A stretch of DNA of 64,000 nt from contig JBAJFE010000004.1 in assembly GCA_037903355.1 (NCBI GenBank), forward strand, positions 744,001-808,000. Direction: 5' to 3'. The stretch is from Trichuris trichiura. Its lineage: Eukaryota; Nematoda; Enoplea; Trichinellida; Trichuridae. Numbering within the stretch: position 1 is the stretch's first letter; every line of letters begins with the position of its first letter. This document shows positions 37,139-47,930 of the stretch, one piece after another. Under the pieces are notes generated by a model, which worked only from the letters and a program-made list of their open reading frames with translations, had not been told where the DNA came from and ran no database searches. The position numbers were made by a program, and so were the translations under genes.

Positions 37139-40035
37139 AAGGATAAGGATATATATGCAGAACACTACAGCCTGCCAGGGTAAAACGATCAAAACAAGCA
37201 ATTTTTCTCGCGTACTTGCCGGATGTTTTCTTCTGCCTAAGCCTAAACCAAGATCTAGGCATAAGTATAGCCCTCAAAGTAGTGAAAAAGCCAACCTATT
37301 TCGTCCCATTGGTGGCACCACTGTAGGCTTGTACGGACATAGGCTAAAAGGCTCAATTTAATGCTTTGCCGGGTTGTCCGTTGGCGCTGTACTATACTAT
37401 GCTCGTACGCGTCTATTCCAACAACGGACAAAGCCTGCTCTGTCGTCTACGTAGCTACGTGATCATTGACAGAAAGCTAATAACGAGTTATAATGTTGTC
37501 CTTAAAACTAGTCGACGTGTCAAGCGATTGATAGCTCTTATTTGTTGGAAAAAAATTTGCATAGTTCCTCCGGATACCGCGGAAGGTGCGATAAAGTTTT
37601 TCAAAGAGGATACACAAATGGTATAAGGCATCGAAGCGCTGAAGAACGCTTCAAATATGACAAAATAGCAAAGTACAATACTAGAAGCAGCTGACGAATT
37701 CTGCCGCAGCGTATGTGGTTTTATAGGTTATAACAGTCTGGTTCACGCTACGATTATGCAAAACAAGTATTCCGAGTGCTCAATGGAATCTCAAACGCGC
37801 TGAATGGTTCAAACGACAAAAGCTTAAATTGAGATAGCGTCTGATCATCCGAAAGGAGCCGGCGAATTTTCCCGCCCTTTCAAAAAACCACCGCCTACGT
37901 TGGCCACTTTAATTTTAAAAAAAGCCAGCTCATTTTTTTTGAAATTTCTTCTCGCTCCGTTTGTGGTGTCAGTTTTACGCTAAGACTCCTACGACGCACC
38001 GACAATTCGTAGTCAAAGTTTCGTAACAACTCACGCTGAAAATATTTGCCCCGCGATTCATTTGCGCGCTTCTCTCCACGCCGACACGGAAGGATAACCC
38101 AATGGATCACGTACCGCCCACCTATGCACCTAACCTAAGGCTATTGCTTCCACATCCGTTCGCAATATTTTAAGAGAAAAAGCACTATCAATAATGACGT
38201 AATGTAACAAAAATTTACATACGAAAAGTAATGCTACTTTTAGCCCTGTAAGCGGCCCACTTTTCTCTCGGACTTGTCCAACTTGCAAAAGTGACGCTGC
38301 CGCTTAGTGTTTAACACTTAATACGAAAGAGTGATGAAAAAACCTAGCGCGCATCATCGGGTCATCATAACATCGGTTTTCCGAGTAAAAATCAGGTCGC
38401 ATTTAAGAGAAGGCGCGCGGAAGAAAAAAAAATGTCTTGCGCGCGCCCGAGGAGCGACCTTAAGAGTTGATGAAACATTTGATAATGAAGTAGTAATTAG
38501 GCAAGAGCTTTTCAAAGGCCAATGCTGACAAAGCGTACCGAGACGAAGAAGTTGGCACCACGAAGGGACTGTTTCGAATTGGTAGCAGTTAGCCAATTAC
38601 AGTAGCGCCTTTGCATGCTCGCAAAATAGCGCTACGTTGAACAGCGGCCAACAATACAAAAGTCTCTGTTTGAGTATAGTGGATTGGAATGTCGCGTGCG
38701 GAGAGAAGGATGGGCAAATTGCAAAGCGCGACCCACAATCGATGCCATGACAATTGGCCCTTTTCGCTGAACGTTGGATGGGAAGAAAAAATGCGCCGGC
38801 ATTTTGCCCTCTCGTTTCCAACGGCAGCCTTACGACCAAGAGAGGTTTTGAATCTGCGGCGCCGGCTACTCGGCGGCGACCAGGTGACAAAAACAATAAA
38901 GCATTGGCGTCGGCGGCGGCGGCGCGCGCGTCGTCGCTGACTCCAACCAAATACGGCTACAACAACGGTACTTGGATAGCTTGAGCTAATTGCCCTGCGG
39001 ACAGTGCCAGGCACGCACCAATGGGCCGGTCGTTCCATTCGCTTGGGCGAATGACCTCACGGCGCCATGGCGTCGCTGGCGCACAAACCGGCTTCCCTCG
39101 TTGCCAATACAACAAGGGATTGTGGGCAACGACCGCAGCTACCGCGCGCGCGCTGCTACCGCCTCTTTGGCAAACCTACCTTGCAGCCTTCGCAGGAAGT
39201 CACTCCGTAATGGTAGCCGGACGCTTTGTCGCCGCAAACCTTGCATGGAACAAAAGCCTTCTGGGCGCTCGACGGTGTACTCGACGTCGACGACTCGTTC
39301 GATGTAGTTGTGTAGTTTTCTAAACAAAAAATAATAATAATTAAAACTAACAATTTTACAAATAAAAAATATCAGCCTTTCCACAAAACATAAAGTGGGT
39401 AAAATAGTTATGTTATGGACCGGCGGAGCTTGTAGCTTACTATGGCAAGCTAACTTTGATGAGTAGGACGGGTACTCGTCGCTGACCGAAGGGCGCCTCC
39501 TATCGAAACCGTTACTCTTCAATGACTGCGCATGACCGGCATTGACGTTTGTAGTGCTGTCCGGCACGGCAACGTGCAAACCGTACAATGTGGACGTTGT
39601 TGCCTGCTGCTGCACGTGCACCTGATGCTGATGTTGGTAGGCGGCGAACTCTTGGCTACTACCGGTAAATGTATAACCACCGGTTCGATGTCCCGAAGGT
39701 GCCGCCGGACCCGTGTAGTACTGAGGGACGGCGGCAAAAGAAGGTACGCCACCGTTGTAACCGGCGTCGCCGTATTGAACGGACAAAGGACACAAGTCAG
39801 GTTCCTGAGGCGTTTGCGAGCCGCCAGCTGTCATCTTATTGCTACAAGGCGGTTTGCCATAGTAAACAGCGGTCGCTGAAGAACCACTGACCATCTCCTG
39901 ATCTCCAGAGACGAATAGATCTTTATACATTGCGTCCGGAAGCATACCGAAGGCATTGCTGTCGCTTGGTGGTCCAATAGGACAAAAGCCTTCGTCAGTC
40001 ATACTACGGGGCAGCTTATTGAAGTCGATAGGCTT
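33902..40035 (-). CDS. E78-like nuclear hormone receptor (NR1 group)
   Basis: Ligand-class transcription factor of the E78/E75/Rev-erb group; the nearest nematode relative would be SEX-1. Exons, from the 5' end: 39441-40035, 39180-39319, 35254-35395, 34832-35194, 34620-34783, 34446-34551, 34235-34384, 33902-34182. From the ATG at 40000-40002 the model gives 635 residues. The N-terminal A/B region is rich in Ser, Gly, Gln and Tyr. The DNA-binding domain is split over two exons: [22 protein letters not shown], with P-box EGCKGFF, then [12 protein letters not shown] and [19 protein letters not shown]. The C-terminal extension [13 protein letters not shown] favours E78 over E75/Rev-erb (AVRFGR). 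The ligand-binding domain shows [20 protein letters not shown] and [11 protein letters not shown]. The first exon is open for 11 codons above the ATG, preceded by a good acceptor, so upstream coding exons are possible. Confidence 0.92.
35801..36049. repeat. diverged segmental repeat, copy 1 (inside nuclear receptor intron)
   Basis: About 250 bases from AAACACGCTAACGCGGCATT to AAAAGTGCGTGGC, about 86-90% identical to the copy at 36132-36382. Both are open on the + strand, antisense to the host gene, with a shared FNMAY.LPGHY motif. Differences are mostly amino-acid changing, so coding constraint is unlikely. Confidence 0.85.
36059..36134. repeat. 26-base perfect inverted repeat joining the two segmental copies
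   Basis: TTTTTTGTATTATAGTGTTC at the left is mirrored by GAACACTATAATACAAAAAA at the right; arms are 36059-36084 and 36109-36134. It sits exactly between the two repeat copies. Confidence 0.92.
36132..36382. repeat. diverged segmental repeat, copy 2
   Basis: Second copy of the 250-base unit. A single extra G near 36162 shifts the upstream frame relative to copy 1. Flanked on the right by a TA run. Confidence 0.85.
36419..36637. repeat. palindromic element flanked by (TA)n
   Basis: Arms CCGTATATTACGGCCTATAA and its imperfect complement TTATAGGCCATAATATACGG, continuing inward through ACACCCCTCT and GGGCCAATNATTACTACCCA. Arms are about 65 bases with a non-homologous centre. TA runs lie on both sides (36398-36415, 36636-36654). 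Confidence 0.88.
36662..37040. repeat. palindromic element with long (TA)n in its centre
   Basis: Outer arms of about 115 bases (ATTTCTGTAATTTCTCTAAC ... GAACAACTATATATATA and its reverse complement) are nearly identical. The centre carries a GCTGAAGACGGGGACAG...GAAAGCTACGG segment like the family A core, plus a TA run at 36888-36931. Confidence 0.9.
37099..37136. repeat. (TA)n microsatellite
   Basis: About 18 TA units following a TTCCGTCGTCAGCAGTG fragment. Confidence 0.95.
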
Positions 40036-41029
40036 CTACAGGAAATGGTCGACCGTGTTTCTACTTCGAAGCGGTGAAAGTGGCAGCAGCAGCAGCAGCA
40101 GAATCCCCTAACGCTTGGTTAAAGGGGTTGAACTGAGAGAAAGTTGGTGACAACTACTGCAGATTACGTCATTTCGCTATGAACTCGGTAGAAATGACAA
40201 AAGCTCCTTCCACCGGGTTGCGCGGAAGCGCTTGATACAGTCGTGTATTGTCGCAACTGACCCGGGCCTTGATTTCGACGGCTTGCGGGTTCATTGAACT
40301 TGCAATGTGAAAATGCCAGGCGCAGCGGCGACTAATTTGTCGCCGTCTATGAGACGACCGTTTTCAGCCGGCATCAACGACTGGTCACTCCGGGAGTGGA
40401 CACGTCAAGAAGAACGTACGACTGGCGCTGGTCAATCTCCGTGACCCATCTTCCGCTGGATGGCCGCGCGAGTATTTATGCCCCCGCTGCGATCGTCATC
40501 GCTACGGAAAGTACTTCTCTCCCAAACAATTCCTACGCTATCAGCCTACCCTGTATTATAACTACCTATATTTCCATGATACGACGCGACAAGAAAAAAA
40601 AAGCAATGTAATTTACCAATATACGAATAGGGAGGGCAGACACCGCATGGCTGAAGGAACATAGCCGGCTCGGCCGCAAAGTTCTACCACTACCGAGGAA
40701 AAGTTAAAACTGTCAGCGAAGGAGCACAATTGTTTCGACTGTTGTTTACGTGCGCCAATGCAAGCCGGTCGCTATTTGTATTGTACCCGACGACAAATAA
40801 CAAACAGCGCGGTTGGTCAACCCATGAGGACAAAGTCAACAGCCAAACGCCGAGAGCCAATGTCCAGAAACGCACATTACTGTACACAGCGGCAATGCCG
40901 GCGATAGAGACACTACGGCTGGTTGGCTTTTTTAAAAAAATGCAAACAACAAGCAAGCTAGACAAGCTAGTAATTAAAGTGACCATTAACCTTCGGGAAT
41001 GGCGTTGGAACGCTTTTACAACGACTTAC

Positions 41030-41251
41030 CGGGATAAGGACGAAGTTCCGAGGAGGCCACCGCTTGACCCGTAACATTGTTAGCACCCTGAGAGATTCCA
41101 TTTCGATGATAAGCTGCCGTCGGTGGGCCACAAGGCATCATGGTTGGTGCCACTTCGAGCTTCGGTCCAGTTCCGGCCGGCCAAACTGTTGACAGTATGC
41201 CGGGCGAAGCTTCGTTGTAACCGTAAGCGAGATTCATTGGTCGATACCCGT
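41030..41251 (-). CDS. candidate upstream exon of the E78-like receptor (A/B region)
   Basis: Open segment with a good acceptor (TTTTTCCAG) and a canonical donor (GTAAGT at 41029-41024). It encodes DGYRPMNLAYGYNEASPGIL ... SSELRPYPG, whose Gly/Pro/Ser/Tyr-rich composition suits a nuclear receptor A/B domain. It ends in phase 1, while the exon beginning at 40035 reads in phase 0, so it cannot join that exon directly; a further small exon, an alternative promoter, or a separate gene would be needed. Confidence 0.45.
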
Positions 41252-44200
41252 CTGGAAAAATGGCAATTTTGCCTATTTGTTATCTGCGGTGACTTGAACA
41301 AAGCAATTATCAGCTTACTTGAAGAAGCACCCGACTAACCGTCCGGAACAATGGACGGAACAAAGGAAGCAAACTTATACAGTAACCTCCTAAAAAGCAG
41401 GTTCAATCCAAGTGCTAACAACCGGCGAACGGACGATATTCCGTCGTGGACGCAGCCCACAACGGTCATTCGGCTATTGAGCTTGAAAGAGCATTGGGCG
41501 ATTAAAAACTGAAGATGTTTTTGCGCCACCGCTCGACCGGTTTTGGGCAAAACAGTTATCCTAGCTTTACTGTCACTTCGAACGAGGGCGACGAAATAAG
41601 CATTGCCAAAAAACGATACAGCGCGATAAAATAAATTTTGTCTGAAAGCCGATTTTGTTATCTGCCTCGAAAGCACTTGGCCATTTGCCAAGAAAGTCTG
41701 CGTGACGCAGCTTGGAATGCAAAACTCGTACGGGACATTTTCGAGCAAGGAAAAATCGAAGAATTTAAAAAGATGCAAACGATGCGCGGACAGTGCCATT
41801 CCTTCCGCGGTCGAATTCGCGGAATCGGCTGCCAATCGTTGCGCGGGAAGAGCCGTGTGCAACAATTGATTGCTTTTAAGGGGTTTTAGCTCAAAGAACT
41901 GAAATGGAGAGATTCAAACGTTTACGAAGCTTTCTACTTGTACGGCAGTATTTCGAATTCAAGAAAATTTTGATTAATTTTTCGAGACGGCTTTTTGTTA
42001 ACTTTCACTTAAATAGGATTTAAGTACTTGAAAATTTGAATGAACTGCCTGTTGTTTAATCGATTATTCACAGAGAAGGCGTTGAAAACTGCAGCGCAGC
42101 TCGGGCAGTCGTAAAAGCTATATTTAACCTTTATTGTAAGAAATTTTACAAGTGTAACTTTTCAGACCTTTCCGCGCTCTTTCGCGTTGAAAAATGCGGT
42201 AGTTAAAAAAATTGAAGGAATAAATCAGCACAAGTCTTAAAAGTGGGGAAAAGCATATACCGTATTAGGCAGAAAATTTTAAAAAAACAATCCAAGAAAT
42301 TCTTTTTCAAATAAAGGCTTCTGCTGGTCATCGTTCACTTTAGAAGCTACAAGCAAAATTTACTCAACAACAGGAAGTAGTTTTAAAAGGGAATTGTTAA
42401 ACTCGCAATAAAATATAGTGTGATCATTTGTCACAAATGAACATGCACTTTATGGCGTGTCTGCTCGTACGCTTGTTCTCTGTGCTGAAAGGAACCCGTA
42501 AAATGCGCAACCCAAATTTCTCTTAATTAATGAGCGCCAATAGTCAGCAGTTTGAGCAAAGAAAGTGAAGACGTTCGGTGAAGTTGCGGCTGACAGTTCA
42601 ATGCGAGTAGGTCGCGCGCGGTTTTTTGACAAAACCGTGGTGGCACTGCCAAATTATGACGCAACGTTAGCGCATCCGCTAAATAAAATTTCCATACGAA
42701 GTTTGCACTTCGAATATGGCTGAGAGGTTTCGAAAAAATTTTTTTCATCTTCAAAGTTACTCTCGATAAGCCGACCTCATGTCTATTTGCTATCTTTTAA
42801 GATTGGGCCCTAAAAAAGCCCTCCTGTCGAATTAATGCAAAAAAATATTTGAAAAATTATTTCAGAAAACATCATAATGATGGACGGTGCTTTCATGACT
42901 GCTGCAGCAAAAAGTGTGCAACAGTTTTAAAACATGCAAATAAAAATTTAAATATTTTGCTACTTAGAAAGGAACGGTTTGAACATTGTCAAAGTGAATT
43001 TTGCCTAACGTGTTCTGGAATCTGAACGATGACCTAATTTATTCATTCTTAGGCGGTTTCCCGTCAGCCCAACTTTAGTGTTAAGGATGCTCATGTTCAC
43101 TTGTTCTCTCTCGCTTTGCCTGGGACCGCTTAGCGAGAATGGCAAAGCCTTGAGTAGGGGTAGTGCATCTTTACCTGAAAAAAATAGCTTAAAGTAATGA
43201 AACAACAAAACTCAGCGTCTGACACCATCGGCAATAAGCCGGCTGTCCTTGCCTTAAGAGCAGTATGCTGCAGCATACAGAGGCTATCTGTTCCGAACAA
43301 ACAGGCTTTAAAGTTTTATTACAGTAACACTTTGTTTGGAAAAAGAACTTCCATCTTCAGGGTGTCACATCTTACTTTCTTGTAGTAGTCTGGCGTTTTT
43401 CGGTAGATCATAAGCGAACGACTGATAATTCGAGTAGTATCACCTACTCGCGATGGGAGGACATTCAATTGCTATGATACGGTTTTTACGCAGTGGGAGC
43501 TTCTATCTTCTGGACCAGATGCAAATGGATTTTTACTAAAAGAGGTTAATCTCGGTGGCAGACGAGCCCAGTTTGCTTCTAAAAATATGCAAACAAGCTC
43601 ACGCAGTTTAGCATTTCGTATAACTGACTTACGGTTTTTGCTGCGCCTAAGGCAGTCTATCTTTTCAACAATTATGCGTGACGATTTCCACATGACAGAA
43701 GAAGTGTTCGTTTTCCTACTGGAAAAAAATCTGAATTCCATTGTTGCAGTTAATAACAGTCGCAAGAAACAATGGTGGAAGCCAGTGAAATTGCTCGAAC
43801 ACCATGAAAAACACCGCAGTAGTCATAAGGTCGAATTTGTCATGTGTGACGCAATGCGCCGTAATTCAAACATTCAAATAATGACGCGTTGGTACAAAAC
43901 TGACTAGAAGTTACATCGGGTTCAAACTGAAAAGATTAAATCCCAAAATTTAACCCTCTGAAAGGAGTTGCAACTTTCCAGCATTGATATTTTGGCATCT
44001 GCCAGATCAATGGCTCCGTCGTTTCCATTCTGTAACAACAATTGCAAAGAATTAAATAGCCAATTTTTTTCAATTACCATCTACTGAAAAGCTAAACTAA
44101 TTTTTGAAATTTAACTTACGTTTCGGCTGGCCGCGAAGCGACGCTTTCGTTGAATGGTCAATACTTGACGCTCCAATCGATTGCACAACGGGGACTTCTA

Positions 44201-45755
44201 GCCATTTTTGGGGCTCAGATTCGTTAGCATAACTTTGCATGGCAATATTTTGCGTATGCTACTTTAATTAGAAAACTCTGAAGTCAGTATCGAACGGCAT
44301 AAATTAAAGCGGAAGTTATTTCCTAAGTGACTGTATTTTTATAATTAGCGCATTTATATATATTTTTATTGTTATTTTTTCATTTCTCAACGTCCACAGA
44401 AGCAATTTTATGGTGGTAGCACTTCGTCCCGCCCACGCTGAGAGAAGTTAAACTTTTCGCTAAGTTTACAGATAAGCATTTGCTGCAGGATGTTTTATTT
44501 TCATAATGAAAAAACTTTATTACGGATCGGTTACCGTTTATGTATATAAAAGAGACTAAAAGAGAGATGTTTACAACTTTAGACCGCTGATGATGGGTCT
44601 CGAATGACCCGAAAGCTCCGGAGTATCTTTTATATGCATAAACGGGAACCGATCCGTAATAAAGTTTCTTCATTATGAAAATATATGGTCCCGTACCAAG
44701 ACACCACGTTTTCAGGATGTTTTGTATGTTAACATTGGCGTTGAAAGGTGCAACTGCCTATGCAGAACAAACAAGAGAGCTTAACAGTATCAGTAATCTC
44801 TACAAAGCGGATCCTTCAGCGCGGATATCATGGTCACGTTATATATAACTTAAAATACAAGAGATGTAAGTATTTAAATTTACAAAAAAATTTGCATTCC
44901 CCTGGAAGCCGCACAAGTAATTCGGTTGTAGAATTCTTCGAAGAAGTCTCTGCCTTCCTGCAAGAGCCTTGCAATCAAAAAGAAAAAAGTGTAGAAGTCC
45001 TTGTGGACGCGTGAAGTCGTAAGTCTCATGCATTATACGTATAGCTCTCATTGGACAAGTAAAATGTTATTGATCCGTACTTTAAAGGCCTTTCAGTTTT
45101 TTTGCTTTTCTGTTTCTGTACCTATAAAGCAAACGCTGTCGGCTGCAAAACAATATACAGCGCAATTTCGACCGGCCAATCGACCGTATGAGCAAAAATC
45201 AGACAACTAATCTGAGCAACAAAAAATGATTACGCGTAATGTAAAATTAGAAATCTTTGTAGTTATTCATTTTGTGGAATATTCAAATTCTTTTTTTTAA
45301 GCAAACGCTTCAAGCATGGCGCTATAAAGCTCTTATTTACCAATTGTTCAAATTGAAACTTGATTTTCCTTTACAGTAACCATCACATAGCGTCCTTCAA
45401 TTGAAAGGCGGAGCGTTATAAATTTTACCCTGGATTCGCTTATATGTATACAGCAAAGAAAGCAACGCGTTTATTTTTATTCGTTTAAACGCGCTTGCAA
45501 ACGAAAAAGTAATCTTGTCCGCGAGCAGAGCGAATTTGCTATTTTTTTAAAAAAATCTTGCCAGCATATTTAACAAGCTTTGTTATATTTTGTCTTTCGC
45601 GCTGACAGACGCGTTTTTAGATGTTTAGTTGAACATTTGGTAAATGAAGCGCAGGTACAATTTCGAACTGTATCGCACAACAAACAGTTGATAGCACTGT
45701 TTGGACCGTACTTTGCAGGTAGTCATCTCGAAAAGGCGTTCTTACTTTTGATATC
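41252..45755. other. 4.5-kb spacer
   Basis: No recognisable protein-coding exon on either strand. It contains one palindromic element at 44499-44682. Confidence 0.5.
44499..44682. repeat. family A palindromic element
   Basis: Ends TTTTCATAATGAAAAAACTTT and AAAGTTTCTTCATTATGAAAA, then GATCGGTTACCGTTTATG against CATAAACGGGAACCGATC, with a centre holding CCGAAAGCTCCGGAG. Outside the right arm comes GGTCCCGTACCAAGACACCA, also found beside the family A copies in the NFX1 intron. Confidence 0.88.
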
Positions 45756-46634
45756 ATGAACAAAGTTGCCAAAGACATCGTCTGCCGCGTCGACACCAAC
45801 GAGGTAATTCGCCTACTTGTCGCCCGTTACGCCTGGTTCGACCATCGGTTTTGTTGCAGGAAGTATTGATGAGCTCGTTTTGGTCGCAGGGAACATGCTT
45901 AGTTTACTTCCTTCGTCGCTTTGGTTGCCGCGTTTGCCGTTGGCATGCAAGTATGGTGAACAAACTGCTGCCCGCCCTTGCCGAAAAGAATGTCCGCGCC
46001 GTGGCTATCGCTCCTGAACGAGAGGGTTGGGAAGAATTTCGCGACGGACAGTATTGGAATGGAGGTCAGCGCCAGACACTTTGTAAGTTGAAAAATTCCC
46101 TCTAACCGCGTTTGCACGTTCAGAAATATACTACACTCCAAAGAAGCAACTTTACACCGACTTGGGCATGAAGCGGTAACCTTTCTGACCCTTTGTGCCC
46201 TATGGTTCGTTTTAATAAAGTTTTTATTTCAGCGTCGGTAAAGTAGGGCTTTTCGCCAGCTTCTTCAGCAGAAGAGCGATCGACGCCATATTCGTAATTA
46301 TGCTGCCGCTCTGTTTGCTTGAAAATTCATTTTCCCTAAATTTATGCAGAAGTCCAATGGCGTGTGTGGAAACTATCGAGGTGATCCGTACCAGTGCGGT
46401 GGTGCTTTCGTCGTTGACAAAGGTTAGCAAGCGCCCTATTAGTAAACTTGCCCATTACCATAATCTTTTCCAGACGGCAATATGCTGTACGAATTCAGAC
46501 AAGACGACTTCACAGAAGCGCCGGACATTCCGGCTATTTGTAAGGCATGCGGCATCGATCCACCAAGTGGTGTAGAAGCTCAAGCAGCGCCACCTTGCGA
46601 CAGCTCTTGCGCACCAACCGATCCGCCGGCTTAA
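45756..46634 (+). CDS. prxl2b: PRXL2B-like thioredoxin-fold protein (prostamide/prostaglandin F synthase family), 199 aa
   Basis: Peroxiredoxin-like 2 (FAM213) family; the vertebrate member PRXL2B reduces prostamide and prostaglandin H2 with thioredoxin as donor. Exons: 45756-45803, 45860-46064, 46124-46175, 46233-46293, 46350-46422, 46474-46634, totalling 600 bases, almost the same length as the vertebrate protein. The redox motif is CRVC within FLRRFGCRVCRWHASM, matching the family's LRRFGC.VCRW. Other matching blocks are LPALAEKNVRAVAIAPE, KKQLYTDLGMKR, GNYRGDPYQCGGAFVVDKDG and the end ACGIDPPSG. The tail is Cys- and Pro-rich. The start is the first in-frame ATG; an acceptor-like TTTGCAG ends 37 bases upstream. 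IMMP2 follows on the same strand 272 bases downstream. The substrate in this organism is not known. Confidence 0.9.
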
Positions 46635-46906
46635 ACAGGCTCCTCCTATCCGTCTTTGCTTGCCGTTAAGCTTGCACCTTTGTCTGCATGCTGTTGTTCT
46701 TCTGTCACTGCCTCATGTGGATCATGTGCTTCCGCTTGGGTGAACTGCCCGAAGCAGCATTATGTCAATAACCAAAATTAAAGCTTACCGTTTCAACATA
46801 TTACAAGTTTCAAGCAGACTTCCATCGGTTCTTATGCCACTTTGTACATTCCCCCTAAGAGATAAACTGTTCCTACCGCACCTTTGCAGGTTACCATCGG
46901 TCCCTA

Positions 46907-47841
46907 ATGTTCTTAGGGCTCCTGAAGAAGAGCGTCAAAACGCTGGCAACTGTAGTAACGTGGGGTAGCGTCGTATGCGTATTCAACGAACACTTCTACA
47001 GCATTGCCTTGGTAAACTTATCATTCTTTATGGCCACAAAACTTTAACGACCCAAAATACTTCTTATGCTCTGACTAAGCTTTGTGCCCCTTCAAAAATG
47101 AACGGCCAATTTTTCACTGTCTGTACGCTAAAGGAAAAATCGATTTTCTCGTGCTTAGTAAGGCTTTTAGCTTGACGCAAAAAGCTTTGTTGAGCTAAGA
47201 ACGTTCAACGTCCTTGACAGTGGCCAAAAAATAAACGAAGTCACACTGAGCGCTTAAGGCTGAACGTTCGGTGCCAACAAAGCTTCAAGCAAATCGATAA
47301 CAGCTACGGGGATACGTCTTTAGTGTAAAGGAGATTCTATGATGCCGACAATACAAGACGGCGATGTATTTATCTTAAAATCGGTCGTAAACAACACCAG
47401 GTTAGTCAGTCGGTAAGCATTGTTATACTTCCACTCGTTATCATTACTGATAAGAGCATTTCTTTTTCTACAAGTGGAGATATCGTCGTATCGCTTTGCC
47501 CCGAAGAGCCGAATCGATACATATGCAAAAGAGTAATCGCCGTCGAAGGATCAATTGTGCCTCCAATGTTCAACGGGGTAAGGCTACAATGACATCTCTT
47601 TTTTTTCACTGTTACGTAAAAGGTTGCCTTCTACGCAGAGAGAAGTTCGTAAGGGACACATATGGCTGGAAGGAGACAACAAGAAGTGTTCGTACGACTC
47701 GCGAAATTACGGAGATGTGCCTTACGCGTTGCTGAAAGGTTTGGTAGTTTATCGGGTAGAAATAGGGCAACATTTAGCTCACTGCTCGAAGCATCGCTAC
47801 CGTAGGTATGGCCTTGGGACAAGCGAGGACGCGTCGCCTGA
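46907..47841 (+). CDS. immp2: mitochondrial inner membrane peptidase subunit 2 (IMMP2-like), 141 aa
   Basis: Type I signal peptidase of the mitochondrial inner membrane, which removes sorting signals from proteins of the intermembrane space. Exons: 46907-47011, 47324-47400, 47475-47577, 47639-47743, 47806-47841; 426 bases in phase. The N-terminus (MFLGLLKKSVKTLATVVTWG) provides the membrane segment. DSMMPTIQDGDVFILK contains the catalytic Ser of the SM.P motif, and GDIVV...YICKRVIAVEG contains the catalytic Lys (KR). GHIWLEGDN and SYDSRNYGDV are the box D/E region, and VWPWDKRG is the typical end. At 141 residues it is a little shorter than human IMMP2L (175). IMMP2 rather than IMMP1 is favoured by the GHIWLEGDN...SYDSRNYG spacing. 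A TTTGCAG acceptor-like site ends 17 bases before the ATG. Confidence 0.9.
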
Positions 47842-47930
47842 TCTTGCCCTACCATATTTCAACATGCCGCCACTTCCACTCCCGGCATTTATTGCAACCG
47901 CTTTTCACGAGTGGACCAAAGTTTAGCCGG

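Noticed and set aside
38589..39038. Arg-rich open frames on both strands
   Set aside because: They arise from a GC-rich intron segment of the nuclear receptor gene (CGGCGG tracts) and have no recognisable domain.
40086..40102. Short CAG-type repeat (GCAGCAGCAGCAG)
   Set aside because: Only five or six units in a non-coding stretch above the receptor start; not notable.
41335..41865. 176-codon minus-strand frame
   Set aside because: No domain, motif or splice-consistent neighbours; an overlapping opposite-strand frame of similar quality suggests chance.
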